Source: Ralstonia sp. ASV6 (GTDB lineage Bacteria; Pseudomonadota; Gammaproteobacteria; Burkholderiales; Burkholderiaceae). From it: a DNA stretch of 55,706 nt. Location of the stretch: assembly GCF_016429285.1 (NCBI RefSeq), contig NZ_JAELUI010000014.1:1-55706 (forward strand), given 5' to 3'. The position numbers were made by a program, and so were the translations under genes. Under the pieces are notes generated by a model. It made no database searches. It saw nothing but the letters and a program-made list of their open reading frames with translations, and was not told where the DNA came from. Positions 34,743 to 46,053 of the stretch are shown here, one piece after another. Every line of letters starts with the position of its first letter. The stretch's first letter is position 1.

Positions 34743-37130
34743 ATGAGCGAATCAGCAGCCAATCTGCCGGCAACGCCGCACGGCACGCAGCCTGCCATGC
34801 CTGCGCCCGCCGGCCGCCGGCATCTCGATGTGTTCTGGGTTGATGATCCGCTGGCGGGGACACGGCTGCACGTGAGCGCCGCCGCCCGGAGTTGGGGGGT
34901 ACAGCCTGACGCCTTGTGTGGTACCCGCGAGCACTGGCTGGCATATGTTCACCCGGATGATCACGCAGCGTTGCGCGCGGCCTGGTGTGGCCTGTCACGT
35001 GGGCAGGGCTTCACGCTTGAGTATCGCTGGATCGATGCCGATCAGCTTGAGCGCCGTGCGCGCGAGCGCGGCTATCTGATGCCGCACACCGAAGGCGCAC
35101 CGGCCCACGCCGTGGGTCTGCTCGAAGACGTGACGCAGCGCCAGCAGGCGCTGACCACGCTCGTTGAATCCGAATTCCAGTTGCAATGGCTGACCGAGAG
35201 CGTGCCGTTTCCGCTGGTGCAGGTCGATACCGCGCATTGCGTGCGTTTCGCGAACCGCGCCTACGCGCAACGCTTCGGGCTGCCCATGGACGACGTTTTG
35301 GGGCGCCATCTACGTGAACTGATGGGGGACGTTGCCTATTCGCGAGTGCTCGCTCATTTGGCCGAAGGCTTTGCCGGCCGCCGTGTCGATTTCGAGATGG
35401 AGCTGGAGTATCCGCACGATATTGGGCGCCGCTTCGTGCACGCCGCCTACACACCGCAGCGCGGGCCGGACGGTAGCGTGCAGGCGCTGGTGTGCATGGT
35501 GGAAGATATTACCGAGCGCAAGGAAGTCGAGCGTGAGCGCTTTCGCCATGAGCGCGAGTTCGTCACCCTGGTCGAGAATGCACCGGATGTGATTGCACGG
35601 CTCGATCGTGAGCTGCGTTGTGTCTACGTGAACCGCGCCGTGACCGATGCCTTTGGTGTGACACCCGCCGATATGATTGGCCAGACACTGGCCGAGTCGC
35701 CATTGCAAGCCAGCGTGACCGGCCCACTCGATGAGGCAACGCGATTGGCATTCGAGACTGGCACCGAGCAAACCTTGACGCTGCACTTGGAAGCCAATGT
35801 TGAGCCCACACGCTTTGCGCACTACAACGCGCGCGTGATTCCCGAGGCCGATCGCTTTGGCGAGATGGAGGCGGCGTTGCTGATCGTCTATGACGTGACC
35901 GAGCGCACCGAGGCCGAACGCGAACGCAACGCGCTGCTGCTGCGTGAACAAGCCGCGCGCGCCCAGGCCGAAGCTGCGGCCCTGGCGCGCGATCAGTTCC
36001 TGGCGGTGGTGTCGCACGAGTTGCGCTCGCCGCTCAATGGCATTCAGAACTGGGCCTACGTGCTCGAAAACCAGATCTCGGGTGGCGCGCCATTGATGCA
36101 GCGTGCACTGGCCGGGATCAAGGCGGGTGTGGAGCAGCAGGTGCGGTTGATCGAGGATCTGCTCGACGCCACACGTGTCATGAGCGGCAAGCTGCGGCTG
36201 ACGCGTGAGCCCTTCACGCTGCGCACAGCACTGGAGAGCGCGCTTAACAGCGTGCGCGCATTGGCGGCCGACCGCCGCATCACGCTGCATGCTTCCTCCA
36301 CCTTGGCGGCCCACGAGATTGATGGCGATGCGGATCGCATTCAGCAGATTGTCTGGAACTTGCTGACCAACGCCATCAAGTTCACCCCGGAAGGCGGTGA
36401 CGTCTGGCTGTCGGCCGATCTGGTGGGTGATGTCGCGCGTATCGTGGTGCGCGACAACGGCCGTGGCATCGCGCCGGCCTTTGTGCCGTATCTGTTTGAT
36501 CCGTTTCGTCAGGCAGACGACTCGCACACGCGGCGTACCGGCGGCCTGGGGCTCGGGTTGGCGCTGGTCAAGCGGTTGACCGAATTGCATGGCGGCCGCT
36601 TGCATGCCCACAGCGATGGCGAACATCGTGGTGCGACGTTCACCGTCTATCTTCCGCTGCATGCCGGTGCCGAATTCACAACCAGACCACTGGCTGACGC
36701 CCCTGCACATGACGGACCACTGCCTTCATTGGCCGGTTTGCGCGTGTTGCTGATTGATGATCAACAGGACGCACGCGATGCGCTGGCGACGTTGCTCGCG
36801 CAGGTGGGGGCGGATGTGGGCAGTGTTGGCTCCGGCCAGGAAGCCATCCTGCAGCTCGATGCCTGGGGGCCATCGGCGCGCCCGCAAGTCATGGTGTGCG
36901 ACATCGCGCTGCCGGATGAAGACGGCTACGTGATCCTGCAGAAGATTCGCTGGTGGGAACGGCAGCGCGTGTCCGCCGGCACCCCACCGATCGCGGCGAT
37001 TGCCCTGACCGCATTTGCGCAGCCGGACGACCGCGTGCGCGCGCTGGCGAGTGGCTTTCATGAGCATCTGGTCAAACCGGTGTCACCGCACGATCTGGTG
37101 CGCGCGTTGCGCGTGCAGGCGCGGCTGTAG
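34743..37130 (+). CDS. Hybrid sensor histidine kinase with PAS domains and receiver
   Basis: The 795-residue protein contains three PAS modules (residues ~40-140, 150-270 and 275-395, each ending in a DVTQR-, DITER- or DVTER-type motif), a coiled-coil linker, a HisKA domain with H423 or 424 (FLAVVSHELRSPLNGI), an HATPase domain (NLLTNAIKFTPEGG, GGLGLGLALVKRLTELHGG) and a C-terminal receiver whose phosphoacceptor is D720 (MVCDIALPDEDG). No transmembrane helix is visible, so it is probably cytoplasmic. An AAGGGA ribosome-binding site precedes the ATG. Partners are unknown. Confidence 0.92.
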   Translation: MSESAANLPATPHGTQPAMPAPAGRRHLDVFWVDDPLAGTRLHVSAAARSWGVQPDALCGTREHWLAYVHPDDHAALRAAWCGLSRGQGFTLEYRWIDADQLERRARERGYLMPHTEGAPAHAVGLLEDVTQRQQALTTLVESEFQLQWLTESVPFPLVQVDTAHCVRFANRAYAQRFGLPMDDVLGRHLRELMGDVAYSRVLAHLAEGFAGRRVDFEMELEYPHDIGRRFVHAAYTPQRGPDGSVQALVCMVEDITERKEVERERFRHEREFVTLVENAPDVIARLDRELRCVYVNRAVTDAFGVTPADMIGQTLAESPLQASVTGPLDEATRLAFETGTEQTLTLHLEANVEPTRFAHYNARVIPEADRFGEMEAALLIVYDVTERTEAERERNALLLREQAARAQAEAAALARDQFLAVVSHELRSPLNGIQNWAYVLENQISGGAPLMQRALAGIKAGVEQQVRLIEDLLDATRVMSGKLRLTREPFTLRTALESALNSVRALAADRRITLHASSTLAAHEIDGDADRIQQIVWNLLTNAIKFTPEGGDVWLSADLVGDVARIVVRDNGRGIAPAFVPYLFDPFRQADDSHTRRTGGLGLGLALVKRLTELHGGRLHAHSDGEHRGATFTVYLPLHAGAEFTTRPLADAPAHDGPLPSLAGLRVLLIDDQQDARDALATLLAQVGADVGSVGSGQEAILQLDAWGPSARPQVMVCDIALPDEDGYVILQKIRWWERQRVSAGTPPIAAIALTAFAQPDDRVRALASGFHEHLVKPVSPHDLVRALRVQARL

Positions 37131-37422
37131 GCGACGGGCGCCAACATCGAGCAAGCGGCACGTGGCATCGAGAGCGGGCAGCTCGACACTGACCTGCACA
37201 ACACACCGGGCATTGAACGCGTCGTGCGCGAGCGCAGCACAGCCAATCGCGAAGACCATGATCGGCAGGTCGCCAACCGCAGTGCCGATGAGTTGGCCGA
37301 CAAGCGTGGCGACGTTAGCAAGCCCTCGCACAGCCCCGACGAACACAAACCCTGAGCCGCCTCATGCGCCAGCCTGTGTGCTACCTTTGCCGACCACCAT
37401 TCATCGGACTTGTTGACGCGCC

Positions 37423-38079
37423 ATGGCACGCAAGCTCTTCTGGGAAGACGCCTATCTGACCCAACATCGGCCGACTGTTTCCAGCGTGGACGGCGCCGAA
37501 GTCCGTTTGGACGCAACGATATTCTTCGCGTTCTCGGGCGGACAGGAAAGCGATGCCGGCAGCATCGGCGGGTATGCCGTTGAGGAGGCGCGCAAGGACG
37601 CGCTCGACATCATCTATCGACTGCATGAGGACCATACGCTCAAGGTCGGTCAAGCGGTGGACGTGGTCATCGATTGGCCTCGACGATACAGCCTGATGCG
37701 ATTGCATTTCGCCGCCGAGATGGTGCTGCAGTTGATCTATCAGCATGTCCCGGGCATCACGCGAATTGGCGCGCATATTTCTGCCGACAAGGCGCGCATC
37801 GATTTCATGCACGACACCAGTCTCGCTGGTCTGCTGCCGACGCTTTTGAGCGAGACCGAAGCGTTGGTGCTGGCTGACCTGCCGATCCAGACAGGCTACA
37901 CCGACGTCGCCTTGCAGCGCCGCTACTGGAAAGTGGAAGGCTTTGCGAGCATGGCATGCGGCGGTACGCACCCGCGTACGACGGGCGAAATCGGCGTGCT
38001 GTCGCTCAAACGCAAGAACCCCGGCAAAGGGAAGGAGCGTATCGAGATCGCGCTCGCTGGATTGCAGCCAAGCCCCTAA
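37423..38079 (+). CDS. AlaX-like alanyl-tRNA editing protein
   Basis: This 218-residue protein resembles the free-standing AlaX editing domain that removes serine or glycine from mis-charged tRNA-Ala. It has a beta-barrel-like N-terminus (FWEDAYLTQHRPTVSSVDGA, FFAFSGGQESDAGSIGG) and the C-terminal zinc site with C179 and H183 (ACGGTHPRTTGEI). The usual HxxxH zinc pair is H95-x3-E99 (RLHFAAEMV), so one histidine is replaced by glutamate. It overlaps by four bases with a convergent deacetylase gene. Confidence 0.85.
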   Translation: MARKLFWEDAYLTQHRPTVSSVDGAEVRLDATIFFAFSGGQESDAGSIGGYAVEEARKDALDIIYRLHEDHTLKVGQAVDVVIDWPRRYSLMRLHFAAEMVLQLIYQHVPGITRIGAHISADKARIDFMHDTSLAGLLPTLLSETEALVLADLPIQTGYTDVALQRRYWKVEGFASMACGGTHPRTTGEIGVLSLKRKNPGKGKERIEIALAGLQPSP

Positions 38080-38870
38080 TACGACGTCAGCGGGTGGCCG
38101 GCCGGGGAGGTCTCCGGGCCGCCCATCAAGGCCTGCGCAAACACCTGCGCAAAGCCGTTCTTGGTCACTGGCATGCGGGTTTCCAGGCAGACGGCCAGCA
38201 GGTCCTGCCAGTGGCGGATGACGTCTGGATAAGCGGCATCCGCCGGATGCAGTCCCAGGCGCAGCAGCGGCGTGTTGGCATGCTGCCGCATCAGCCAGCG
38301 CAGGTAATAGCGCGACACCAGCCGGCGTGTGTTGGTCCGCACGCTGTAGGTCAGGCAGGGCGCCTTCAGCGCACGCGTCGGGTGCAGCAAGTAAAAACGC
38401 TGCAGCGTGGTCGTGTAGCGCAGCGGTAGCGCATCGAGTGCTTGCCATGTGGCTGCATTCATCAACCACGCCGGTGCGACAAAGCCATGCAGCGGCCAGC
38501 CGTTGGCGGCAAACCAGGCGGCACCGGCCTCCATGCGCGCACGCGCAGTTGCCAGCGGAATCGCCGAGAACTCGCCTTCACCTGCCGTATAGCGTGTGCG
38601 AATCAACTGGTCTACGAATCCGCCGGGGGGCTGGTCGTCCAGGTGTGCGTAGCCGTGCAGGACAAGCTCATCGCCAAGGGCCAGGCGCTCGGTCATCAGG
38701 CGGCAGAAGCGCTCGCTGTTGCGTGCGGTGGGCGCCTGATGGTAGTTGGGAATCACCAGCAGCGATTTCGGTACTGGGCAGACTTCATCCAACGCAGAAA
38801 GCAAGGCCATGCACGCCGGCCAGGTAGCAGGCGTGACATCGTGCATGGCAATGACCAAGTAGCGCGACAT
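38076..38870 (-). CDS. DUF2334-type polysaccharide deacetylase-like protein
   Basis: The 264-residue protein starts SRYLVIAMHDVTPATWPACM, with the HDV metal-binding motif and later VLHGYAHLDD typical of the carbohydrate esterase 4-like DUF2334 family. GFVAPAWLMNAATWQALDAL and LLRLGLHPADA provide the other catalytic-barrel elements. Such proteins are thought to deacetylate polysaccharides or lipids. A frame starting at 38927 would overlap the upstream glycosyltransferase gene, giving a coupled unit; I prefer the family-type start. The upstream glycosyltransferase is probably its functional partner. Confidence 0.85.
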   Translation of the reverse strand: MSRYLVIAMHDVTPATWPACMALLSALDEVCPVPKSLLVIPNYHQAPTARNSERFCRLMTERLALGDELVLHGYAHLDDQPPGGFVDQLIRTRYTAGEGEFSAIPLATARARMEAGAAWFAANGWPLHGFVAPAWLMNAATWQALDALPLRYTTTLQRFYLLHPTRALKAPCLTYSVRTNTRRLVSRYYLRWLMRQHANTPLLRLGLHPADAAYPDVIRHWQDLLAVCLETRMPVTKNGFAQVFAQALMGGPETSPAGHPLTSY

Positions 38871-38895
38871 GGGGATGGGCTCGTCTGTTTTGGGG

Positions 38896-40107
38896 CTATC
38901 GCTTGTGATTGGCGCGCAGGCGCTCATGGGCCGGGCGCGGCGTTTCTTTCACCCTGTCTGCCTGCTGGCCGAGCAGCGTCAGATAGCGGTGCTGCAACTG
39001 CGGCAGCACCGCGCGCCAGTCGTACTGCATGGCATGGCGGCGCGCGGCATGCGCCAGCGCCACCGGATCGCGTTGCCGTAGCGCACGCAGCGCCTGCGCG
39101 AAATCATCTGCGCGGCAATGCGGGACGGCATAGCCGACGGTCTCGTGCACCAACTCCGCCAAGCCTCCCGCCGAGCACGTCACCACAGGCACGCCGCTGG
39201 CCATGGCCTCCAGTGCGACGAGCCCGAACGTTTCCTGATCGCCCGCATGCACGAAGACATCGGCGCTGGCCATGGCCGCAGCCAACTGCTGCGCATCACC
39301 TTCATATGGCAAGGCGCGTACGTGTTTGCCGCGTGGTGGCGTCGGACCAGAACCGATGGTGATCAGCACGCTGCCATCGTCGAGCCTGTCCACCGCGTCG
39401 CACAACACGTGCAGGTTCTTTTCCGGCGCGTAGCGGCCCACATAAAGCAGCACGCGCGCGTCACGCGGCAGGCCAAGCTGTTCGCGCCAGCGCAGCGAGC
39501 GCCGCGCGGGGTGGAACAGGCGCGTGTCCACGCCAAGCGGTTGCAGTTCAATGCGTTGCACACCCAGGTCGGCCACCTTCTGGGCGATGTAGCGGCTGGG
39601 CACGAACACCGTGTCGAAGTGCGGATATAGGTTGCGTGCGTAGGCTGCTGCTGCCAGCTCGGCGGGCGGTCCGCCCAGGCGGCGGAAAAAGGCTGGCAAA
39701 TCTGAATGGCAGAACGCCACCACCGGCACGTGCAGTCGCGTGCCCGCATGCAGTGCCGCCCACGCCAGCCAGTAGGGGTCACCTGCTTCAATCAGGTCCG
39801 GCGACAGCGCGCACAGTGCGCGCTCGGCCGGGCCGCAACGCAGCGGCACACGGTAGCCTGCGGACATCGGCAGCGGTACGCCGGGCACCACGGCAACCTC
39901 GTTGGATGCATCGTCTGCCGTGCCCGGCACCACCAGCGTGTGCCGCCAGAGTGTATCCCGCAGGAAGTCGTGCTTGGCGCGCAGGTAGCGCTTGACGCCG
40001 CCGCTCTCCGCCGCCCAAAACATCGTCACATCGGCCAAGTGGAGCGACGAGGTTGCTGCATCGTCAGCGCGGTCGTGGTGAGCGAGATGGTTTGGCAGCT
40101 TGCGCAC
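38896..40107 (-). CDS. Glycosyltransferase family 4
   Basis: This 403-residue GT-B enzyme transfers sugars from a nucleotide donor to a lipid or polysaccharide. The C-terminal Rossmann half has LLYVGRYAPEKNLHVLCDAV, the donor-binding ADVFVHAGDQETFGLVALEAMASGVPVV with the EX7E pattern, and the N-terminal half has ESGGVKRYL as the acceptor-side glycine loop. The substrate is unknown. It is followed after 25 bases by the deacetylase-like gene, probably one transcript. Confidence 0.9.
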   Translation of the reverse strand: MRKLPNHLAHHDRADDAATSSLHLADVTMFWAAESGGVKRYLRAKHDFLRDTLWRHTLVVPGTADDASNEVAVVPGVPLPMSAGYRVPLRCGPAERALCALSPDLIEAGDPYWLAWAALHAGTRLHVPVVAFCHSDLPAFFRRLGGPPAELAAAAYARNLYPHFDTVFVPSRYIAQKVADLGVQRIELQPLGVDTRLFHPARRSLRWREQLGLPRDARVLLYVGRYAPEKNLHVLCDAVDRLDDGSVLITIGSGPTPPRGKHVRALPYEGDAQQLAAAMASADVFVHAGDQETFGLVALEAMASGVPVVTCSAGGLAELVHETVGYAVPHCRADDFAQALRALRQRDPVALAHAARRHAMQYDWRAVLPQLQHRYLTLLGQQADRVKETPRPAHERLRANHKR

Positions 40108-40143
40108 GGGCGTCCTGTTGGTTCCTGTTGGTGGGCAGCGTGG

Positions 40144-41655
40144 TCAGACCTGGCGGCGCATCTCGGCCGGTGCAATGCGCATCAGCCCGCGGTACTTGGC
40201 CACCGTGCGGCGCGCAACGATCACACCTTGCTCAGCCAGCATCTTGGCGAGCGACACATCGGAGAGCGGCGCATCGGCGTCTTCGGCTTCGATCATTTCC
40301 TTGAGCAACGCCCGCACCGCTGCCGCTGAACATGCCCCACCTGTGTCGGTGGCGAGCTGGCGCGAGAAGAAATGCTTGAACTCGAAGAGGCCACGCGGTG
40401 TGGCCATGTACTTGTTGCCGGTGGCGCGCGAGATGGTCGACTCATGCAGGCCGAGCTCTTCGGCCACGTCACGCAGCACCAGGGGTTTCATGGCCACTTC
40501 ACCGTATTCCAGAAAGTGCTTCTGGTGCGCGACGATGGCCTCGGCCACGCGCTGGATTGTGGCGAAGCGCTGCTGCGCGTTGCGGATCAGCCAGCGCGCT
40601 TCCTGCAACTGGTGGGCCAGCGGCGTGCGGTGGTGGCCGCGCGTCTGTGCAAAAAGTTCGGCATAGACCTTGTTGATGCGCGCGCATGGCGCGACCGCCG
40701 GATTGGTCACGGCCACCCACTTGCCCTTGATCTTGGTGACAAACACATCCGGCACGATGTAGCCCGCATGCGCCTGCGAGAAGCGCTGCCCCGGGCGCGG
40801 GTCCAGCCCACGGATCAATGCGCAGGCGTCGCGCAGTTCCTCTTCGGTGCAGCCGAGTGCGCGGCGCATCTGCACGAACTCGCGCTTGGCCAGACGTGGC
40901 AGATGGCTGCGCACGACATCCAGCGCGATCTCTTGAATACGTTCTTCGTCTTCGGTATCGGCCGGGCGTGCTTCGATCTGCAGGCGCAGGCATTCGGACA
41001 GATCACGCGCTGCCACGCCCGGCGGGTCCATGCTCTGTACCAGCGCCAGCGCGATCTGCATTTCTTTCTCGGTGGGCACGGGCTCTACAGGTGCCATCGG
41101 CATCAGCTCGGAGAGCAGCTGGCGCAGGTAGCCATCGTCGTCCAGGGCTTCAACCACGGTCTGCGCCAGCACGCGGTCGCGTTCCGACAGGCGGTAGCTC
41201 AGCAGTTCTTCGTGCAGGTGCTCGCGCAGGCTCGGGGTGGCGTGTACCCACTCGCCGATGTCGCTGTCTTCACCATCGCCATGGTGGTGGCCGTTGTGGC
41301 TGTAATAGGTGCTGAAGTCAGCAGGAAACTCTTCCGATGCAGCGATGGCCGGATCGGTTTCGATGGCGCTGGTGGTGGTCTCCAGCGGTACTTCATTTGC
41401 ATGCGTAGTGTCAGCAGCAACGTCGTTTGGCCCGATGGCGGAGGAAACCTCACCTGTGTGCAGCATGCCGTCGGCCTGGGCCTGCTGCCCAGTCTCTTGT
41501 TCGACTTCTTCCAGGAACGGGTTGCTGGCGAGCGCTTCTTGCATTTCCTGCGCAAATTCGTTGGCAGACAACTGCAACAGTTTCACGGACTGTTGCAGTC
41601 GCGGCGTCAGCGCGAGATGCTGCTTTGCACGCATTTCGAGAGCGGCTTTGACCAT
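40144..41655 (-). CDS. rpoN: RNA polymerase sigma-54 factor RpoN
   Basis: This 503-residue sigma factor directs transcription of genes with -24/-12 promoters. The N-terminal activator-interacting region (LRAKQHLALTPRLQQ-type, rich in Gln and Leu) is followed by an acidic region, the core-binding domain and the C-terminal RpoN box ARRTVAKYR near residues 480-490. An AAGGAGG ribosome-binding site lies before the ATG. Ralstonia species carry a second rpoN on the megaplasmid, so this may be the accessory copy. Several sigma-54 activators lie within 25 kb. Confidence 0.93.
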   Translation of the reverse strand: MVKAALEMRAKQHLALTPRLQQSVKLLQLSANEFAQEMQEALASNPFLEEVEQETGQQAQADGMLHTGEVSSAIGPNDVAADTTHANEVPLETTTSAIETDPAIAASEEFPADFSTYYSHNGHHHGDGEDSDIGEWVHATPSLREHLHEELLSYRLSERDRVLAQTVVEALDDDGYLRQLLSELMPMAPVEPVPTEKEMQIALALVQSMDPPGVAARDLSECLRLQIEARPADTEDEERIQEIALDVVRSHLPRLAKREFVQMRRALGCTEEELRDACALIRGLDPRPGQRFSQAHAGYIVPDVFVTKIKGKWVAVTNPAVAPCARINKVYAELFAQTRGHHRTPLAHQLQEARWLIRNAQQRFATIQRVAEAIVAHQKHFLEYGEVAMKPLVLRDVAEELGLHESTISRATGNKYMATPRGLFEFKHFFSRQLATDTGGACSAAAVRALLKEMIEAEDADAPLSDVSLAKMLAEQGVIVARRTVAKYRGLMRIAPAEMRRQV

Positions 41656-41968
41656 TCGCCTTGCCTCCTTGGGTGAGTGGGCGCCAGTCTTGCGACCGAC
41701 ATGACTTTCCTCAGATGCAAAGCGTGTGCCATGTCAGTAAACGCAGATGCGACAAGGCTTTGCCGATGGCGGGCACGCCGTTTCTACATGGTCGTGTCGT
41801 TTTTATATGCACATTGTTGCCGGCACATGACAGTGTTGCCCGCACACATGGGCCGTATCGTGCAATGGCAACGGGTGGCATGGCAGGTATATGTGTTGCT
41901 GCGCTGACCAGGGAGCCGGCCGCACGCCGGCTTCGCGCTCCGTCACCGCCACACGTAAGGAGAAACCG
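41656..41968. other. Intergenic region between rpoN and a small secreted-protein gene
   Basis: The 313 bases separate two divergent genes and should hold both promoters. The AT-rich GTCGTTTTTATATGCACATTG near 41800 is the likeliest promoter zone. I found no hexamer pair, sigma-54 element, repeat or ORF that I can support. Confidence 0.4.
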
Positions 41969-42286
41969 ATGCAACCACGTACGCTGACTGCTGCCCTCGC
42001 GGGTGCCATCCTGGCCCTCGGCATGGCAGCCCAGGCCCAGACCAGCCCCGCATCAGCAGATGCACCTAACAATGCGTCCAAGACGGGCGCGGATGCCATG
42101 GCCGCTGACGGCAATGCCGATGGTGCCAAGCCTAAGGCTAAGCATAAGACGTCGCACCACGCGAAATCTTCGAGCAAGTCCGGCGGATCGGGCGGCGCCA
42201 GCGCAGGTGATACGGCGGGTTCAGGCAAGGCAGCGGGCGGCAATGACGCGGCGGCACCGTCGGGTGCGGCCAAGCAGGGCCAGTAA
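41969..42286 (+). CDS. Small secreted Ala/Gly/Ser/Lys-rich protein, function unknown
   Basis: The 105-residue product has a signal peptide (LTAALAGAILALGMAAQAQ) and a low-complexity mature part with KPKAKHKTSHHAKSSSKSGG and GGASAGDTAGSGKAAGG. A TAAGGAG ribosome-binding site lies eight bases before the ATG. The basic and Ser/Gly-rich tail suggests an unstructured periplasmic protein. I do not recognise a family. Its stop codon touches the left arm of a long inverted repeat. Confidence 0.72.
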   Translation: MQPRTLTAALAGAILALGMAAQAQTSPASADAPNNASKTGADAMAADGNADGAKPKAKHKTSHHAKSSSKSGGSGGASAGDTAGSGKAAGGNDAAAPSGAAKQGQ

Positions 42287-42399
42287 GAGCCGCTAACAAA
42301 ACCCAGCGTAGCGGTCCTGGCTAGGCGCGCCGACGCAGACAGTACAGGCAGTACGGCAAGGAGGCGTAACGACGCCAGGAGGGTTTTGTTAGCGGCTCT
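42286..42399. repeat. Inverted-repeat element with 19-bp perfect termini
   Basis: AGAGCCGCTAACAAAACCC at 42286-42304 and its exact complement at 42381-42399 flank 76 bases. Inside, CCTGGC (42316) and GCCAGG (42374) can extend the stem. The plus strand inside reads in part as repeat-like GTAC/CAGTAC units. No T-run follows. It resembles a small repeated palindromic or miniature transposable element. It could also serve as a terminator-like hairpin for the secreted-protein gene. Confidence 0.75.
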
Positions 42400-42620
42400 A
42401 AATGACCCATCCAGCAAACAACCCATGAGGAGGCCCGCCATGCGAGTCCCATCCTTGACGCGACCCCAGGCGGGCCGAACGGCGTGCGCCGCGCACACAG
42501 CCACGGAGCCCGTGCCGCGCCGCGCGCCGCATGAGCACCCGGGCCAGCGCACGCGCACGCATCCACGCTGACGTGCTCAGCGTGGATGCGTGCGATATGC
42601 AACGTCGAGGGCGTTCTGGA
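42287..42620. other. Gap rich in inverted repeats between two convergent genes
   Basis: The 334 bases contain the 114-bp inverted-repeat element, about 150 bases of GC-rich sequence with a dubious 43-residue Arg/Pro-rich frame (ATG at 42440 preceded by GAGGAGG), and a 39-bp perfect hairpin at 42555-42593. No clear gene. Confidence 0.55.
42555..42593. terminator. Perfect 17-bp hairpin before a convergent activator gene
   Basis: GCACGCATCCACGCTGA and TCAGCGTGGATGCGTGC pair completely around a five-base loop. There is no T-run on either strand, so it may be a processing or stability element, a protein site, or a non-canonical terminator for the activator gene that ends 28 bases to the right. 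Confidence 0.55.
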
Positions 42621-43742
<1,122 letters not shown>

Positions 43743-44317
43743 GGCTCCCTCTGGTCGGTCACGACGGGGACGTCCCGGCACGGAGCCGCTTGTTCAGCGA
43801 TGCTGGCTCCCGGTGGCTTGGCGCGTCGTCATCCCGTCACATTGTGTTAAAAAGTTGAGCCATTATCGGGGCCGCCCTAGCGCGTTGTATGTCAGGCATG
43901 CGCTGACGTTTCGGCCATCCTGTCGGCCAAACGCTGACAAGAAACAGGCCCGAAACGTTGGCGGGGCGCAGGTTTTACTCCCGCTTCTCCTCTTCAAGCG
44001 GCCTATCGTGTCCATTCGGGCCAGCGGGTGGCGAAGCCGTGACCTTCTCATCTATGCTGAGATCACGCCTGTTTGGTTGGGCCGAACGCTCGGAGTGACG
44101 CCTCCGAGCCTTTTCTTGCACGAGAGCGTGTAAAAGTTACCGATCTGCGCATTGGCGACAAGGGCTTCGGGACGCAACCGCAGCGCCCGTCGCCGAGCGT
44201 GAATGCGATGGAATACTTTTTGCACCTGCCGCCTGCCCGCGCATGGAAGGCCTGCAGTTGCCCCGCGCATTGACCGCCGACGGTCCAATCGAACCGCCGG
44301 CCACCAATCGAATCGAG
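43743..44317. other. Divergent gap between the two sigma-54 activators
   Basis: The 575 bases hold promoter regions of both activator genes and an orphan terminator-like stem at 44088-44117, which implies a transcript from within the gap. I see repeated GTCAG/CTGAC and GGCC elements at about 43890-43940. Several frames cross the region but lack ribosome-binding sites. No certain gene or RNA. Confidence 0.45.
44088..44117 (+). terminator. Orphan terminator-like stem-loop
   Basis: GCTCGGAG and CTCCGAGC pair around TGACGC and are followed by CTTTTCTT. No annotated gene ends here. It lies about 200 bases before the activator start, so it may end a small RNA or act as an attenuator in that gene's leader. 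Confidence 0.55.
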
Positions 44318-45718
<1,401 letters not shown>

Positions 45719-45822
45719 GCGGCGCGTATCGACGATTTTGCGGGCGTGGTACGCCGCTTGCTGGCCATGGGGAGTCTCTGCCGCATCCGCGGCAAACCTA
45801 CCCCACCGCACAGGAGATTGCC

Positions 45823-45990
45823 ATGCTGCGTTACGCCGTCATCTTTTTCATCATCGCGCTGATCTCGGCCGCCCTTGGGTTTGGCGGCATTGCTGCCAGC
45901 GCAGCCGGCATTGCCAAGATCCTGTTCATGATCTTCGTGGTGCTGTTCGTGGTGAGTCTGCTTTGGGGCCTCGTCGCCGGGCGCAGGTGA
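45823..45990 (+). CDS. DUF1328 small membrane protein
   Basis: The 55-residue product has two transmembrane helices ([20 protein letters not shown] and [20 protein letters not shown]) joined by AASAAGIA, the DUF1328/YtjA pattern. A CAGGAG ribosome-binding site is eight bases before the ATG. Such proteins are common near envelope-stress genes, as here beside an ElaB/YqjD-like gene. The function is unknown. Confidence 0.88.
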   Translation: MLRYAVIFFIIALISAALGFGGIAASAAGIAKILFMIFVVLFVVSLLWGLVAGRR

Positions 45991-46053
45991 GGGCGCAGCC
46001 AACCTCGTGCGCGTACCGATCCACACGCGATGCAATCTCAGGAGCGCAGACCC

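Noticed and set aside
37083-37355. Open frames on both strands after the hybrid kinase
   Set aside because: The minus frame overlaps the kinase gene and has no ribosome-binding site; the plus frame (74 codons) lacks an ATG. Could be a relic, but no family is recognisable.
41656-41968. Sigma-54 promoter near rpoN
   Set aside because: TGGCAGG...TTGC and CGGCAC...TTGC matches have spacings too long for a functional promoter.
42440-42571. 43-residue Arg/Pro-rich frame with GAGGAGG upstream
   Set aside because: It has a plausible ribosome-binding site, but composition follows local GC bias and its end runs into a hairpin; not enough to call a gene.
42321-42602. 93-codon minus-strand frame over the inverted-repeat element
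   Set aside because: It reads through both arms of the palindromic element and the hairpin, so it is a by-product of repeat sequence, not a gene.
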